NCBI GenBank assembly: GCA_030407005.1
Contig: JAUDYN010000006.1
Span: 930,001-994,000 of the forward strand
Length of the DNA stretch: 64,000 bases
Direction: 5' to 3'
From: Desarmillaria ectypa
Taxonomy: Eukaryota; Basidiomycota; Agaricomycetes; Agaricales; Physalacriaceae
The notes below the pieces were generated by a model. The model made no database searches and was not told where the DNA came from. It worked only from the letters and a program-made list of their open reading frames with translations. Each line of letters opens with the position of its first letter. The first letter of the stretch is position 1. Position numbers and translations under genes: made by a program. Below are positions 33,840-45,490 of the stretch, piece after piece.

Positions 33840-34110
33840 TTCAAGATCTAATTCTTTGAGAAGCTGATAAGCAGTGAGATTGTGGATGGCAGGAAAAGAT
33901 CCTACAAGGTGCGTGATTTAAAGAGGAAACATGAAAGAGCCTTGAATATTGTGTAATTTACATAATTTCACCCTCTGAAGGCTAGGAGCATCGAAGGAGA
34001 CAATTAGGTAATATTTATTGACAAGTTGAATGAGTTCAATCTAAGCCAATCAGATTGTTGTCTGCCGATTGCATAATGTCAGATAATGGTCCAGTGACTC
34101 TTACCTCTTT
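33840..34110 (-). pseudogene. Heavily decayed F-box family fragment
   Basis: Several blocks match the F-box gene at 13280-13440 in the same order: GAGAAGCTGATAAG versus GAGAAACTGATAAG, GAGGAAACATGAAA in both, and GGCTAGGAGCATCGAAGGAG versus GGCGAGGAGCATCAATGAAG. The spacing is similar, but all frames are broken and CpGs are mostly lost. Confidence 0.5.
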
Positions 34111-34170
34111 CTTGAAACCGTCATTTCCAACTCGAAATGCAATCTCCCAATAACAGGAAGTATAGTCACC

Positions 34171-34436
34171 ATGAGTGCAACAGGTGCAATGTTCCACTTG
34201 GATGCAGCAGCATGTTCCATACCAGAGCCAGTGTTGCTACCCAATGCTCTCAATTCTCAGGTCACCTGTATCCTTTGTGCAACACAACCCCTTCTCAACT
34301 CTGACTGTGACTGTATAGCTTTGAATCTACAAGCCCTCCAACAGCAGATCTCAACATATGATGCCTTGCTAGAATGCATCAATAAACTGAGAGTGGAGAT
34401 AAAAATCTGTTGCAATGCAGTTTGCAAGTCCAAGTC
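34171..34436 (+). pseudogene. Split F-box gene, 5' part
   Basis: The start codon and first 89 codons of an F-box/leucine-rich family gene. GAMFHLDAAACSIPEPV matches the start of the gene at 14022 (DAMFHLDAVARSVPKPV). A coiled-coil-like stretch follows, LNLQALQQQISTYDALLECI, ending in a Lys-Ser repeat. The frame is interrupted at 34436 by copia element D, with target copy AAGTC; the protein resumes at 49036 in the same Lys-Ser repeat. Codons changed against the paralog (Arg to Cys, Val to Ile, Asp to Asn) are all CpG to TpG/CpA changes. Confidence 0.75.
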
Positions 34437-34740
34437 TGTTGTAAAAGAGTGTGAAATGGAGGTTATGAGTGCAGTGGTAAACTACGAGACTTGACCATGT
34501 GAGAGATGTGGGTGAGAGTAAGAGTATTAATCTATATGATTAGTGGGCTGGTCTGCCCAGTATATATACTACAGGGTGGGTACTTCTAGAATATACTATT
34601 ATCTACTAGTGTCCATGTCTGACTCATTGCTGAGTGAGCAGACAGGCGATTGAGTCAAGGAGAAGGTGCATGAAGGTTCATGTGCTTCAACATTGCTCCA
34701 ATTGCTAGATTGCCATATGTAGCTGAGTGCATCTTCAACA
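34437..34740 (-). repeat. D 3' LTR, CpG-depleted copy
   Basis: 304 bp, forward strand TGTTGTAAAAG..CTTCAACA. Compared with 48732-49035 it carries 14 substitutions, all inside 12 CpG sites and all to TG, CA or TA. Confidence 0.92.
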
Positions 34741-34747
34741 CTCTCCC

Positions 34748-35689
34748 TCAAGATGGCAATAGGCCTAATTTGCGAATGAACTTCTCATACTTGGGTCTCA
34801 GCAATGCTTTCATAATAATGTCAGCAATCATTTTATCAGTGGGGCAATATAATAGTTTAATAACCCCAGATTCTACTTTTTTATAGACAAAATAATTCTG
34901 CATATCAAAGTGCTTTGACTGCATGTGATATTGTGGATCTCTGGCAATGGCAATTGTGGATTGGTTGTCTTTAAATAACAGAGTAGGTTCTTCTTGAATA
35001 TAACCCAATTCAGCTAAGAGATTGCAATTTCAGATTGCTTGATGTATTGCATATGCTAGAGCTGTATATTCTGCTTCTGTGGATGACAAGGCAATGGTTG
35101 ACTGCTTCTTGGATGACCACACAAATGCTCCACCTCCCAACAGGTAGGTGTAGCCTGAGACTGACTTTTGGTCATCTGGGTTGGATGCATAATCTGCATC
35201 TGTGTATCTGGCACTAAGAACCTCATGTTCTTTATTGGCTGAGAAGATGAGCTTTAAGTCCTTTGTTTCAGATAGATACCTAAACACTTGCTTTACAGCT
35301 GACCAGTGTTTGGGACCTGGGTTATTTAAGAACTGGCTTAACAACTGTATAGCATATGTGATGTCGGGCTATGTGCAAATTGCAGCATACATCAATGAGC
35401 CAATAGCAGACTGATATCTACCTTAGATGGTAGGCTCAACATGTTTATCAGCTGGTCACTTTCACAGGGTGACATTAGGATCAAGTGGAGTGGTAATGGG
35501 TGATGTATTGTGGAGGCTGAAATGAGTGAGTATTTCTTTGATATATTGTTGCTGGGATAATGAGATGGTGTTGTGGTCATGGTTCCTCTCTATTTTGATC
35601 CCAATGATTTTTTTTAGCTCTCTCATATCCTTGATATTAAATAGCCCTGCTAACTCCTTTTTTACTCTGTCTAGATCCTCAGGTATGTT
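34748..35689 (-). pseudogene. D pol 3' part (RT thumb and RNase H)
   Basis: Reads on the minus strand from NIPEDLDRVKKELAGLFNIK through LKKIIGIKIERNHDHNTISL and TPLDPNVTL to the RNase H segments YTDADYASNPDDQKSVSGYT, WSSKKQSTIALSSTEAEY and KDNQSTIAIARDPQYH, ending LRKLGLLPS at 34748. Stops interrupt it near 35390, after AIHQAI and elsewhere. Confidence 0.8.
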
Positions 35690-35694
35690 AGATA

Positions 35695-36103
35695 CCTGCT
35701 TAATCACGAGACTTGGGATGTCAGCTGACCTCTAAGGGCTGTTACACATTCAAACAGTTACCCAGATAGAGGTTTAGGCTTGGTCTTTAGTAAGGTGAGA
35801 GTAAGAGATTTATGATTAAAGTTTAGTCAAAAGATAGAGTACAACTGTGTAGTTTACTCTGTTTATATACTATTTCTATGGTGATATATTTAGGTGAAAT
35901 GTTAGAGTCCATGCTTGAATGGTGTCAAAGTTGGATGGTCCAGAAGGATCATAGGTCCAATAGAAAGTGTCTGGGATGACAGATGGTGAGAATGAGGGTA
36001 GTAGCCAGTGAATGGCTGGATATAAGTTGGAATCATGGATAGATTAGATGGCTGGGTCATGGATATGACTCAGATAAGATAAGATAATGAAAAAATCATA
36101 ACA
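35695..36103 (-). repeat. G 3' LTR
   Basis: 409-bp direct repeat of 45077-45485. On the minus strand it begins TGTTATGATTTTTTC. It contains the shared block GTTACCCAGATAGAGGTTTA. Confidence 0.85.
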
Positions 36104-36249
36104 TTACTCCCTTGTTAAAGCAGTCATCCTGACTGCTAAAGTTCTTCTTCTGGGGTGTCAAATTGTGTTGTGATTTGACTGACCCAGTACTGGTCAATCA
36201 ACTTTTTCCATAGATTCTCATCTAGATTGATAATCCATTTGGTATATCT

Positions 36250-39200
36250 GTCTTTTCATTTGGTGAGGTAGGCTACATTGCCATATTCTGAGTATTCATG
36301 ATCTAAGATCTTGACCACTGCTTTGTCCTTAGTTATAATTTTTGGAGTATATATGGTGTAGTTTACGCTGGCCTGATACTCTTGGATCACTTCTAGTGCA
36401 TTTGTCATTTTGTTTTCTCATACCCATGAATTGTGTTCATGGGTCCATCCTTTCCACTTGACTAGATAGTCCATGACTTCTCTAAATAGTTGTCCTCTTT
36501 TAGATTGTATCTTTCTGGTGTGCAAGTCTAAAATTTCTTCAATTTCATATTCTTCCTGACCATCGACGAGGTCTGGAGGGGGAGGCAGCAGTTGTTGTTG
36601 GTTTGGGAATGATGGTGTGACATATGGAGTCAATAGCTTTTCATTGAATCAGGGGTGGATCTTCCAATAAGGTGGTAGCTTCAATTTATATGTAGCTGCT
36701 CTTGACTTTTTGATGATTTTGAATGGTCCCATTCATTTATCATTGAGTTTCTTCTTTGGTCTAGGAAGATAAAGGTTGGTGGTATCAAGCCAGACCTTGT
36801 TGCTGATTTGGTATATCCATGGCACTTGTTTCTTTTTGTCATATTGCATCTTCATTTGCACTGCTGCCTTTTCCAAGGCATCATAGACTTCTTTATAGAT
36901 GTTGGCCATAGTTTCAGTGAAATTGACAGCTGCAGGATTTGTGAAGCTGGTTTTCTGAATGGACTCTGAAATGAGTTGAGGATTTCATCTGTATAGGATC
37001 ATGAATAGACTTTTGCCCATAGCCAAATGAATTCAGTTATTGTGGGTGAATTCGACAAGGGGTAGCCATGCTGCCCAGTTGGTCTGTTAGTGATTGACAA
37101 AGATGCAGAGATACTTTTCAACCTCCTGGTTGACTCTCTCTGTTTGTCTGTCAGTCTGTGGATGATATGCTGTTGAGGCATTTTGCATGATGTTCAATAT
37201 TCAGTATAGTTCTTTCATGAATGCTGAGATAAATTGGGGTCCTTGGTCTGATATGACTACTTGCAGCATACCATGCTTTATGTATACATAGTTGCGAAGC
37301 ATCAATGCCCATCCTTCTGTAGATAACTTCTCGTTATATAGGATTAGGAGTATGTTCTTTGAGAATCAGTCAACAATGATGAGTAGAGCATCAAAGCCTT
37401 CTGACTCTGAGAGTCCAGTGACCATGTCAACAGAAATATGCATCTATAGGGTGTCCAGGATTGTATTTCGGTGAAGAGGCACAGCCTTGGCCTGCATATT
37501 GCTCTTCATTCATTGACAAGTCTTGCATCCCTTGATGTAGGACTCAATGTCTTTCTTCATCTTTGGCCACTAATACTCATGAAGAATGAGTTCCTTGGTC
37601 TTGGCGATTCCTGGATGTCTGGCAGTAATATGATTGTGGCATTGGGAAATGATCTCTCCTTATAGAATAGAGTTATTGGGAATATAGACTTGTCTATCAT
37701 ACTATAGGATTTCATTTTCCTGGGTGATTCCTCATTTGTAGTTAAGGGATTTCTCTATCCCCTGATCCCACTGGTTCTTTTGTCTGGTTGCATCTCTTAT
37801 ACACATGATTTGTTCTTTGGCTGTGGGCAGTACTAATGCCTGGAAATGCTCTGGAGAAAGAATGACAATGTCTTGATTGTCTCTTTTTACTTGATCATGA
37901 TTGTCTCATCTGCTGAGAAGATCAGCTTTCTTATTCGCAGTTCCAGCTTTGTGTTGAAGGACAAAGTGGTACTCAGCTAATTTGGTGACCCATTGAGCTT
38001 GTTGATGGTTCAACTTCTGGGGTTTTTAGAAGTATTGGAGATTCTGGTGGTCCATCCAGATTTCAACAGTTTCTTTGGCACCCATTAGATAATATCACCA
38101 TTCTTCTAGAGCCAACATGATTGCTAATAGCTCTTTATCATAGATCTCATAGTTATGCTCAGTAACTGTTAGTGCTTTTGACATGAAGGCGATAGGCCTC
38201 CATTTGCCATTCTGTTCTTGGCTCAGAACAGCACCAATGGTGCCATCAGTAGCATCGGCTTCTACTTGGAATTTTCTATCATCTGAAGGAATTGTTAGAA
38301 CTATGTTAGTCATTATCAATTTCTTGAGCTGATTGAATGCTTGTTCTTAGTCTGATCCCCATGTCCAGTCTACCTTTCTGGTTAACTGGGTAAGAGGATG
38401 CACGATCTTGGAGTAGTCCCATATAAACTTTCAGTAAAAGTTTGTAAATTCTAAGAAAGATTGTAATTCCTTTTTCTTTGTTGGAGTTGGCCATTCTGCT
38501 ATTCCAGCAATCTTGACTGGGTCCATGCAAATGGCATCTTCACCAATGATAACTCCTAAGTACTTGGTTTCGAGCACTTTGAATTCACATTTCTCAGCTT
38601 TGAGGAATAGCTTATTTTCCCAGAGTCACTGGAGGACTTGTTGAACTATATCTTAGTGTTTGGAGAGAGATTTCATGAAGATAAAAATATCATCAAGATA
38701 AATGGTCACTTTTCCTCCAGCAATCAAGTCCTTAAATATGTCATTCATCATCCACTGAAATGTAGTGGGTGAATTCATAAGGCTGAAGAATATGACTGTA
38801 GGCTCAAAGAGTCCTTGGTTAGTTCTGAATGCTGTCTTTTCTTTGTCTCCATCTCGAATATATATGTTGTTGTATCCCCAACAAATGTCTAGTTTGGAGA
38901 AATACTTTGCTCCCCAGAGTTTATCAATGAGTTCGGAGATTAGGGGTAGTGGGTACTGATTCTTAATTGTCATTTTGTTCAGTTTTTGGTAATCCTGAAC
39001 AGGTCACAGTGAGCCATCTTTCTTTTTGACAAAGAAGAAAGGAGAGGCAAATGGGGATTTTGAGAGATGAATCTGTCCTGAATCTAAGTTTTCATTGAGG
39101 AACTTATCAAGTTGTTTCTGCTCATTTCAGTTGAGCAGGTAGACCTTGCAGTCTAGGGTGGATTTTGCATTGGGGACTAGCTTAATAGCATGATCCTAAG

Positions 39201-41033
39201 GTCTTCATTCTAGTAGATCATCAAAGCTTTCTTTAGAGAATAGATCTCTAAAGCTTCAATATTAAGGAGGCATGAGTTCCTCGAAGGTTTATTTCAGTTT
39301 CTCAGCATTTGCTGCTGCTGCCAGTTTGTTTGCATGATGGACAGTGTGAAGAATAATTTCTTCTTGCATATTGACTGCAAGAATACTTTCACCTTCTTCT
39401 AATTCTTCATCTGTATTGGGCAGCATGAAGTGGTTCTGGACACAATGACACCATCCAAATGTCATAGTTCCCACCTTCCAGTTAACAAAAGGGTTGTGGT
39501 GTTTAAGCCAGTTATGGCCCAAGTACATAGTCTTGGAGCCTAAGTCAGTGACTGCAAGGTTAATTCATTCACTGTGGTCTCCAATGGTCATTCGGAGTTC
39601 CACAAATTCTGTGATGTTGCCCACCTTGTTGCGTGTTCCATTGGCATTATAGACTGGTATTAGGGCAGTGGCCTTTCTGGTGTCCAACTGGTGTTGTTGG
39701 ACATAGGTTCGATTGATAGAGCTGTCTGTACAGCCACTATCCAACAATGCATGGATTGTCAACATTTGTTTCCTGGTATATGGAGAAAGCTGAATATCCA
39801 CCAGGAAGTCTTGGCCTGAGCTTCTGGTACTATGGATATAGCAGATCAGTTCATGGAGTTTATAGAGTTGCTCATGCACAGAGCTCCCTCTGGTTCTTAA
39901 GCTCTGAATGAGCTCATCATCTATCTCTCCAAGTCATTTGGGATGAACCCAAATAGAGAGAACTGCTTTGGTGACTGCCAAATCTTTGGAGCTGTGTATG
40001 GCATGTAGAGTCCAATCAATTCCGAATGGTCTATACTATTGGGAATCATCTGCCTTCCTTTCAGACAGGGCTTTGGGTGCAGTACTTCCCATTGCATTGG
40101 AAAGTCCTTGAGTTCAATGCTTCCCAATACATCAGGAAGTGGGTTTGGTGCTTCCCCATGCATTTGGAAGGCTTTGGGTTTGATACTCCCTTGTTAAGGA
40201 GGGTGTCAGGTTATTGGCTTTAAACTGGCTAGCTTGCCATAGTCTAAACATGATATCATCTTCTTCATTGGATACTTCAATGATAATGGTTCTGCTGAAA
40301 TGCCCCCTCTTTATCACCTGGGTGCTAGTGACTTCCCCCTGTTCTTCAGCTCTGGTTCACTCAGGAACCTCCCAGGCCTTGGAAGGAGTCTGGTATCAGC
40401 TTGAAGCATCCAAGGTTCTGCTTCTACTAGCTGTTGCAGCAGAGTACTGAGCTTTCACAGCTGGAGTGAATCTCATCAGCATTGCTATCAGCTGCACTAC
40501 TGGCTGGTCTCTCACTGGTCTGACTAGCATGTGGCCCTGCTTCTGGCCTTAGTTAGAGATGCTCTCCTGGTCCCCCACTGACCCTGGTGAGGCTGGTGGG
40601 CTTGCCTCTCCACTTGAGGAGAGTACTGGGATGTTCAGACTTTTGGGAGGCCCAAGGGAGTCCCGCCTACTAGTCTCTGCCCATCGCTAATTGCTTAGTG
40701 GCGTATCTGGTGAGCTAAGCTCATTGGACTTTGTGGCAGCGCCAGCATCACCTGGCAAGTCCTGCACCTCATCGGGGGCTCAGAATTTGTCACTATAGAT
40801 ACTCATGTCAGCTTCTTAAAAGAGGATGATATACCTGTTTTTTATTGATTCTTGATTGGTCTTCAGCTTCGGGGTCTGTGAAGTCATATGATATATATTG
40901 CTTTTCATATGTAATTGTCTATTTGCATAGTAATTAGTCTGACCCACAGAAACCAAGGACTCACCTTCAGACTTGGTCAAGCAAGGGGAATCAAAGCCTT
41001 GTTGACCTAGTCTTTTACTTCCTCTACCTTGGA
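36250..41033 (-). pseudogene. G pol remnant: protease, RT, RNase H, integrase, chromodomain
   Basis: Gypsy pol in fragments. Protease at about 39290-39880 has the active site HALLDSGCTDSSIN. RT at about 38650-39000 has PLPLISELIDKLWGAKYFSK and the catalytic YLDDI. RNase H at 38095-38320 has FQVEADATDGTIGAVLSQE and IYDKELLAI. Integrase lies at about 36990-37900 (a CKTCQ-like finger and the catalytic region, broken). The chromodomain at 36418-36633 reads EEYEIEEILDLHTRK..YLVKWKGW..HNSWV and then a TGA. Conserved Arg and Thr codons appear as Cys, Met or stop, as expected from CpG decay (for example LDICWGYNN, where relatives have Arg before WGYNN). Limits are approximate. Confidence 0.8.
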
Positions 41034-44000
41034 CATAATCAGCCCCACTTCATTAGTGGATCCCAAGGATCTTACCACATTCTTCTCTTTTCTCTTAGGG
41101 CAATCTCTGCTCAGGTGACCTTTTTCATCACACCTGAAGCAGCACTCCTCAGCTCATTGCCAGTCTAAGTCCATAGGCTTTCTCGCCCCTCCATATGTCA
41201 TCCACCAACCAGTTCCAGCATTCCGACTGATCTCACTGCTGGCAGTCAGCTTTGAGGCAGAGGAACTTGTCACCCCAGTGGTGGTTTTGCTGCTGGGCTG
41301 TTGTAGTTGGGAATGCAGGCCTTGCTTCTAGCTATTCTGGGGTGTACTAGTGGTCTGGTCAAAGACCCATTTCCACTGTCTCTCTTCATACATGTGCAAG
41401 ATGCGCTCCTTCCATTTGGGGTATGAGCATGGGATATTGACACCCATGTTGGAGATAAAGGTGGTGTAGGAGCTAGGGACTCCTAGTCATACCATCTTCA
41501 CCATGGTGCCACACTCAGTCTCATCAGTTCATTGGCTCACTAGCTTGGCTTCTTCCTCAAGCTTCTGGAAGTAGTGGGAGGCAGGCTGTGCTCCCATGCG
41601 AAGATTGAACATTCACTTTTCATAGTTCTTCTCGATTGTGGGATCCTGGAATTGTCATGTGACCAGGTTGATGAAGTCAGCTCAGTTGGGGTATCTGAAA
41701 TGGGCAGCAGTCCCATCATACAAGTTGCCAATCCAGTATTTGGGTTCCTTGTAGACCCACCAGTCCTTGGTGGCACTCTCAAAGTGGGACATCGTAAATA
41801 GTACCAGGTGCAATGGCACCTGGAAATAATGCTGGAACATCTTGAAGTAGGTGATGCAATCACTGATGAAGCATTCTATGTCATCATGGTCCCCTTTGAA
41901 TAAGGAGAGAACCTTGACAAGGGTCAGTTTGATGCCTAGATACAGAGTATCGGCAGCAGCATTTCCAATAGAATTGGGGATAGGGTCAGGAGGACCCTTG
42001 CTGGGGGCAGTCTTGGGATCAAGTAACAATCTGGCCTGGGACTCAGTGATGTGCTTGGTAACAGTGAGTGACAAAAGAATTAGGGAATGGCAATGAACAC
42101 CAATCACACTAAACCTCTTACTACTCTATACTTAATCACCAATATTGAATTTGGGCAGTTTCGAGTATGATGAAAGCACTCTGCAGACTTCAATAATCAA
42201 GTACAAGTGTCTTAAAGATGTTTTATTTATTACTAGTGAGTTTATACAAAGTACTACTCATACTAGTGGGGTGGGTAAGACACAATTGGATAAGAGTGAC
42301 TTGGTTTGAGCTACTGCGCTCATTCTGACTAAAACTGCTTCAGACTGGTGGCGCTCTTGGCCCTATACTGCTTCCTACAAGTGATAAACACTTGACTAGC
42401 CGCACTCTTGGCTAACTAGTGGCGCTCTTGGCCTAAGAATAAACTATAACTCTAAGAACTTTGCTTGAACTAACTTTAAAACACTTTGGACCTTTGCAGG
42501 ACACAACAGTGACTCTAATGGACTTCAATTCAATGCAATTCTATAGGTGACTTAGCAACTATTAATCACTTCATTGAGGTTAAGCACAAAAGCCTTTAAT
42601 TGGGGACACCAGTTACTATCAGTGAGGGCTCAACTGCGGGGATGGCTTGCCTGCTTTGCATGAGTGCCCATTCCACTACTTATATACTACTGAGACAAAA
42701 CTATAAATATCATCTGGGTATAGAGTATATTGGTAAGGATTTCTTGGCTAGTCACGAATAATGGTGAATAATCACACAATAGTCGGTCTAGTCTATTTTC
42801 TTTTCAAATATTTGGTCTAGAGACTCCACAGTTGGTCTTTCCGCACCCTTGGCACAACTACATGCTCTAGTAATGCGGTTATATGGATATCCGGATATTG
42901 GTGCCTGTAACAGCTATCCAATCATGATCGAGGGTGCAGTCTGGCTCCACTAGCATCAATCATAAGAGATTTATATCAAAATAGTCAGATCTGGACTCAA
43001 GGTTAATCCATTCCTAATTTATTTCTAAGTCCTGTTTCAAGATTGTCATGTGACTAGTTATCCTGACTTAGGTGTTTATGCCCAGTCTGGGCTGCTAGTG
43101 ACAGAACTTCACAAGATCTGTGTACTCTGCTTCTAGTTTTGGTGTGCTAGTAGCATCCTTCGTTTGCTAGTGGCTGTATTTCACTTAGTCCTGCTAGTAT
43201 TTGAGTTACTAGTCTGGCTGGCTGGTAGATTTAACCCACTAATGGTGTTGCATCTAAGTCCTGGCTCTACCAGTTGCTTACTGCTTTTAACTATCAGCTC
43301 AAAGCCTCAGCTATAGTCCTCTATGTATCACTAGTATAGAATAGATGTGCAATAGTATTGTTACAAAATCACAAAATCTAGGTGTGAATGCATAGATAGC
43401 ATATCATCGGATAGCCTCTTGGTGGCTCTCCAGATGGTCTGCCCCTTTCAAGCTCTTTCCCCTTTTCCTGGTCATGGAGGTAGTCCATCATCATCTTGCA
43501 GGTGGACTCCTCCCATTCAAGCTCTTCACACATCTCTGCGATGCACCTTTCCTTTTCCATCAGTGCGGTTTTCATCTGCTGATGGATTTCTTCTGCTGTG
43601 GCAGGAGTTCTTGATGCTCCTGCAGTGGTGTTTCCTGCAGGGATATTTTCTGCTTCCATGTCTTCTCCTGCCCCTGCAAAGAGAAGACTGTCACTCTGAT
43701 AGGGGTGGTAGCCTTAGTGACATACCCTATGATGTGGGGGCAAGTTGAGAAGTGGTCATGGGTTCACAACTGGAGTATCTAGGGGATAATCCAGATATAT
43801 TTCATATTGGGGCTGATAGTAATCCAACCTGCCATAGTAACCTGTATCATAGGTTAATGTATTATACTAGGGCTTTTGCCCCCAATTACTCCTCTCTTGC
43901 CACCTCCAGCCTCCATAAGTGCTGGAGGGTTTATTCCAGCTCCCTCTGCTCCTCCTGATCTCAGGCTCGAAGCTCTGGAAATAGATCCCCAGCAGAGGGG

Positions 44001-44902
44001 CAGAAAATACTTCTGTCCTGGTTTACTTGTATCTGGGAGTTAATGATGGCAGCATAGTCTGGGCCCCAAATGGGGTCTCCTTGGTTGAGCACCAACCACT
44101 CATCCATCTCTGGTCTAGGCTTGTCCCAGAGGTCTTGTGCTTCGATGTCTCAGCATTGAACTTCCCATGCTGTGATCCTAAAGAGGCCAAATATTCTTCA
44201 ATTGATCTCAAAGAGATCAGGCCAGATGAAGTCCCCCCCATTTGGGTTGAAGGGATCATTGGGGGCATGGGGAGGGGCCGGGGTCAGGGCATCGTGTTCC
44301 CCATCGGACTCATCATTGGAGATTTCGATGACAAAGAGGGAGGTGATGGAGATAGAGCCTCCTCAAGGCCAGTTTTCACAGCCCCAGAGGCCATAAGGGT
44401 GGTTTTGATCTATGGCAGGATTGTCAGGGTTTCAGGGTCCATCATAGGACCCATTGTTGCTGTCTGGGGAGGGAGAGTGGGAACATTCATGCCAGTGTTG
44501 TTGGCAGAGGGTGGGGGTTGGAGGACGAGGAGGAGGGCTGGAGTAAGGGGGTGGGGTATCATCAAGTGCAACCTGAACATCTCTCATATATTCTTGGGCT
44601 GCTGTGAAGACAGCGGTGGGTCATTCCATCTGGTACTGGAGTAGAACTGTCTGCACATTATGGGCATGGGCAGACAAGGGTCTGGGAGTTAGAGGCCTCT
44701 CAGAAGTCATGCTCCCCTCAGAGGAGAAGGCAATTGTAAAGCATGCCCAGAGATGGATGAGTGGTAGGACCTCTTGTTCTCCCAATCAGGCAGTGGGTAG
44801 CTCCCAGGAAAGGACATGGTCCAGATGCCTTAAAGGTCAAGGTGGTGGTTGAGGTTGGCGAGCTCGCCTTTGCTGAAGCAAAGCTCAGATTTCTTCCTCA
44901 TA
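41034..44902 (-). pseudogene. G gag remnant, interrupted by orphan repeat copy iii
   Basis: Gag region on the minus strand. An ATG near 44902 starts a decayed leader with several stops. A coding-like N-terminal part includes TPATAEEIHQQMKTALMEKE and KGKELERGRPSGEPPRGYP up to 43411. The repeat R copy iii intervenes, then capsid-like sequence LTLVKVLSLFKGDHDDIECF and HFESATKDWWVYKEP resumes at 42042. A CCHC zinc knuckle, CFRCDEKGHLSRDC, lies at 41100-41141. The gag/pol border is not defined. Confidence 0.65.
42047..43406 (-). mobile_element. Orphan repeat R, copy iii (1360 bp)
   Basis: Reverse-orientation copy bounded by TGATGTGC and GCATATCA, inserted in the gag of G. The flanks TCAG (42043-42046) and TCGG (43407-43410) are a 4-bp target duplication with one G/A change in a CpG. 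It has neither of the tandem duplications seen in copies i and ii and so shows the basic unit. It is the most CpG-depleted of the three copies. Confidence 0.85.
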
Positions 44903-45076
44903 GAGTAATACAGTGAGGACCATAAAAAAAGTCAAAAGTATGGTGCCGCCAATAGCAATGCCAAGAGAAATGGTTCTTTGTTCTTGTCAGTTTTCTTCTT
45001 CAGACATGAAGAAGGGCTTCTTTTATGGCTAGCATGTAAAGAAGTGGAATGTTAATCTTTTGACTAATATTAGGTA

Positions 45077-45485
45077 CTCACTTAATCACAAGACTTGGAA
45101 CATCAGCTGACCTCTAAGAGCTGTTATGCATTCGAACAGTTACCCAGATAGAGGTTTAGGCTTGGTTTTTAGTAAGGTGAGAGTAAGAGATTTATGATTA
45201 AAGTTTAGTTGAAAGATAGAGTACAACTATATAGTTTACTCTGTTTATATACTATTTCTATGGTGATATATTTAGGTGAAATATTAGAGTCCATGCTTGA
45301 ATGGTATTAAAGTTGGATGGTCCAGAAGGATCATAGGTCCAATAGAAAGTGTCTGGGATGACAGACAGTGAGAATGAGGGTAGTAGCCAGTGAATGGCTA
45401 GATACAAGTTGGAATCATGAATAGATTAGATGGCTGAGTCATGGATATGACTCGGATAAGATAAGATAATGGAAAAATCATAACA
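45077..45485 (-). repeat. G 5' LTR
   Basis: 409-bp copy of 35695-36103, differing mostly by transitions. It is adjacent to the gag leader on the left and to the D reverse transcriptase on the right. Confidence 0.85.
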
Positions 45486-45490
45486 AGATA

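Larger units (their letters stand above)
35695..45485 (-). mobile_element. Ty3/gypsy chromovirus-type retrotransposon G
   Basis: Gypsy element with 409-bp LTRs at 35695-36103 and 45077-45485 and a target duplication AGATA (35690-35694, 45486-45490). Minus-strand order is gag with CCHC knuckle, protease, RT, RNase H, integrase, chromodomain, which is the chromovirus layout. Removing it joins the D reading frame as AEIS-NIPED. The 1360-bp orphan repeat copy iii lies inside its gag. Nearly every domain holds stops. The exact inner LTR end is uncertain by a few bases because the canonical CA is not clear. Confidence 0.88.

Noticed and set aside
42047..43406. Orphan repeat copies ii and iii as the LTRs of the gypsy element
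   Set aside because: They have unrelated 4-bp flanks and copy iii interrupts gag; the true LTRs are the 409-bp repeats at 35695 and 45077 flanked by AGATA.
44027..44644. 205-codon plus-strand open frame
   Set aside because: It is antisense to the gag leader of gypsy element G, with Gly-rich composition and no motif; best explained as a shadow frame.
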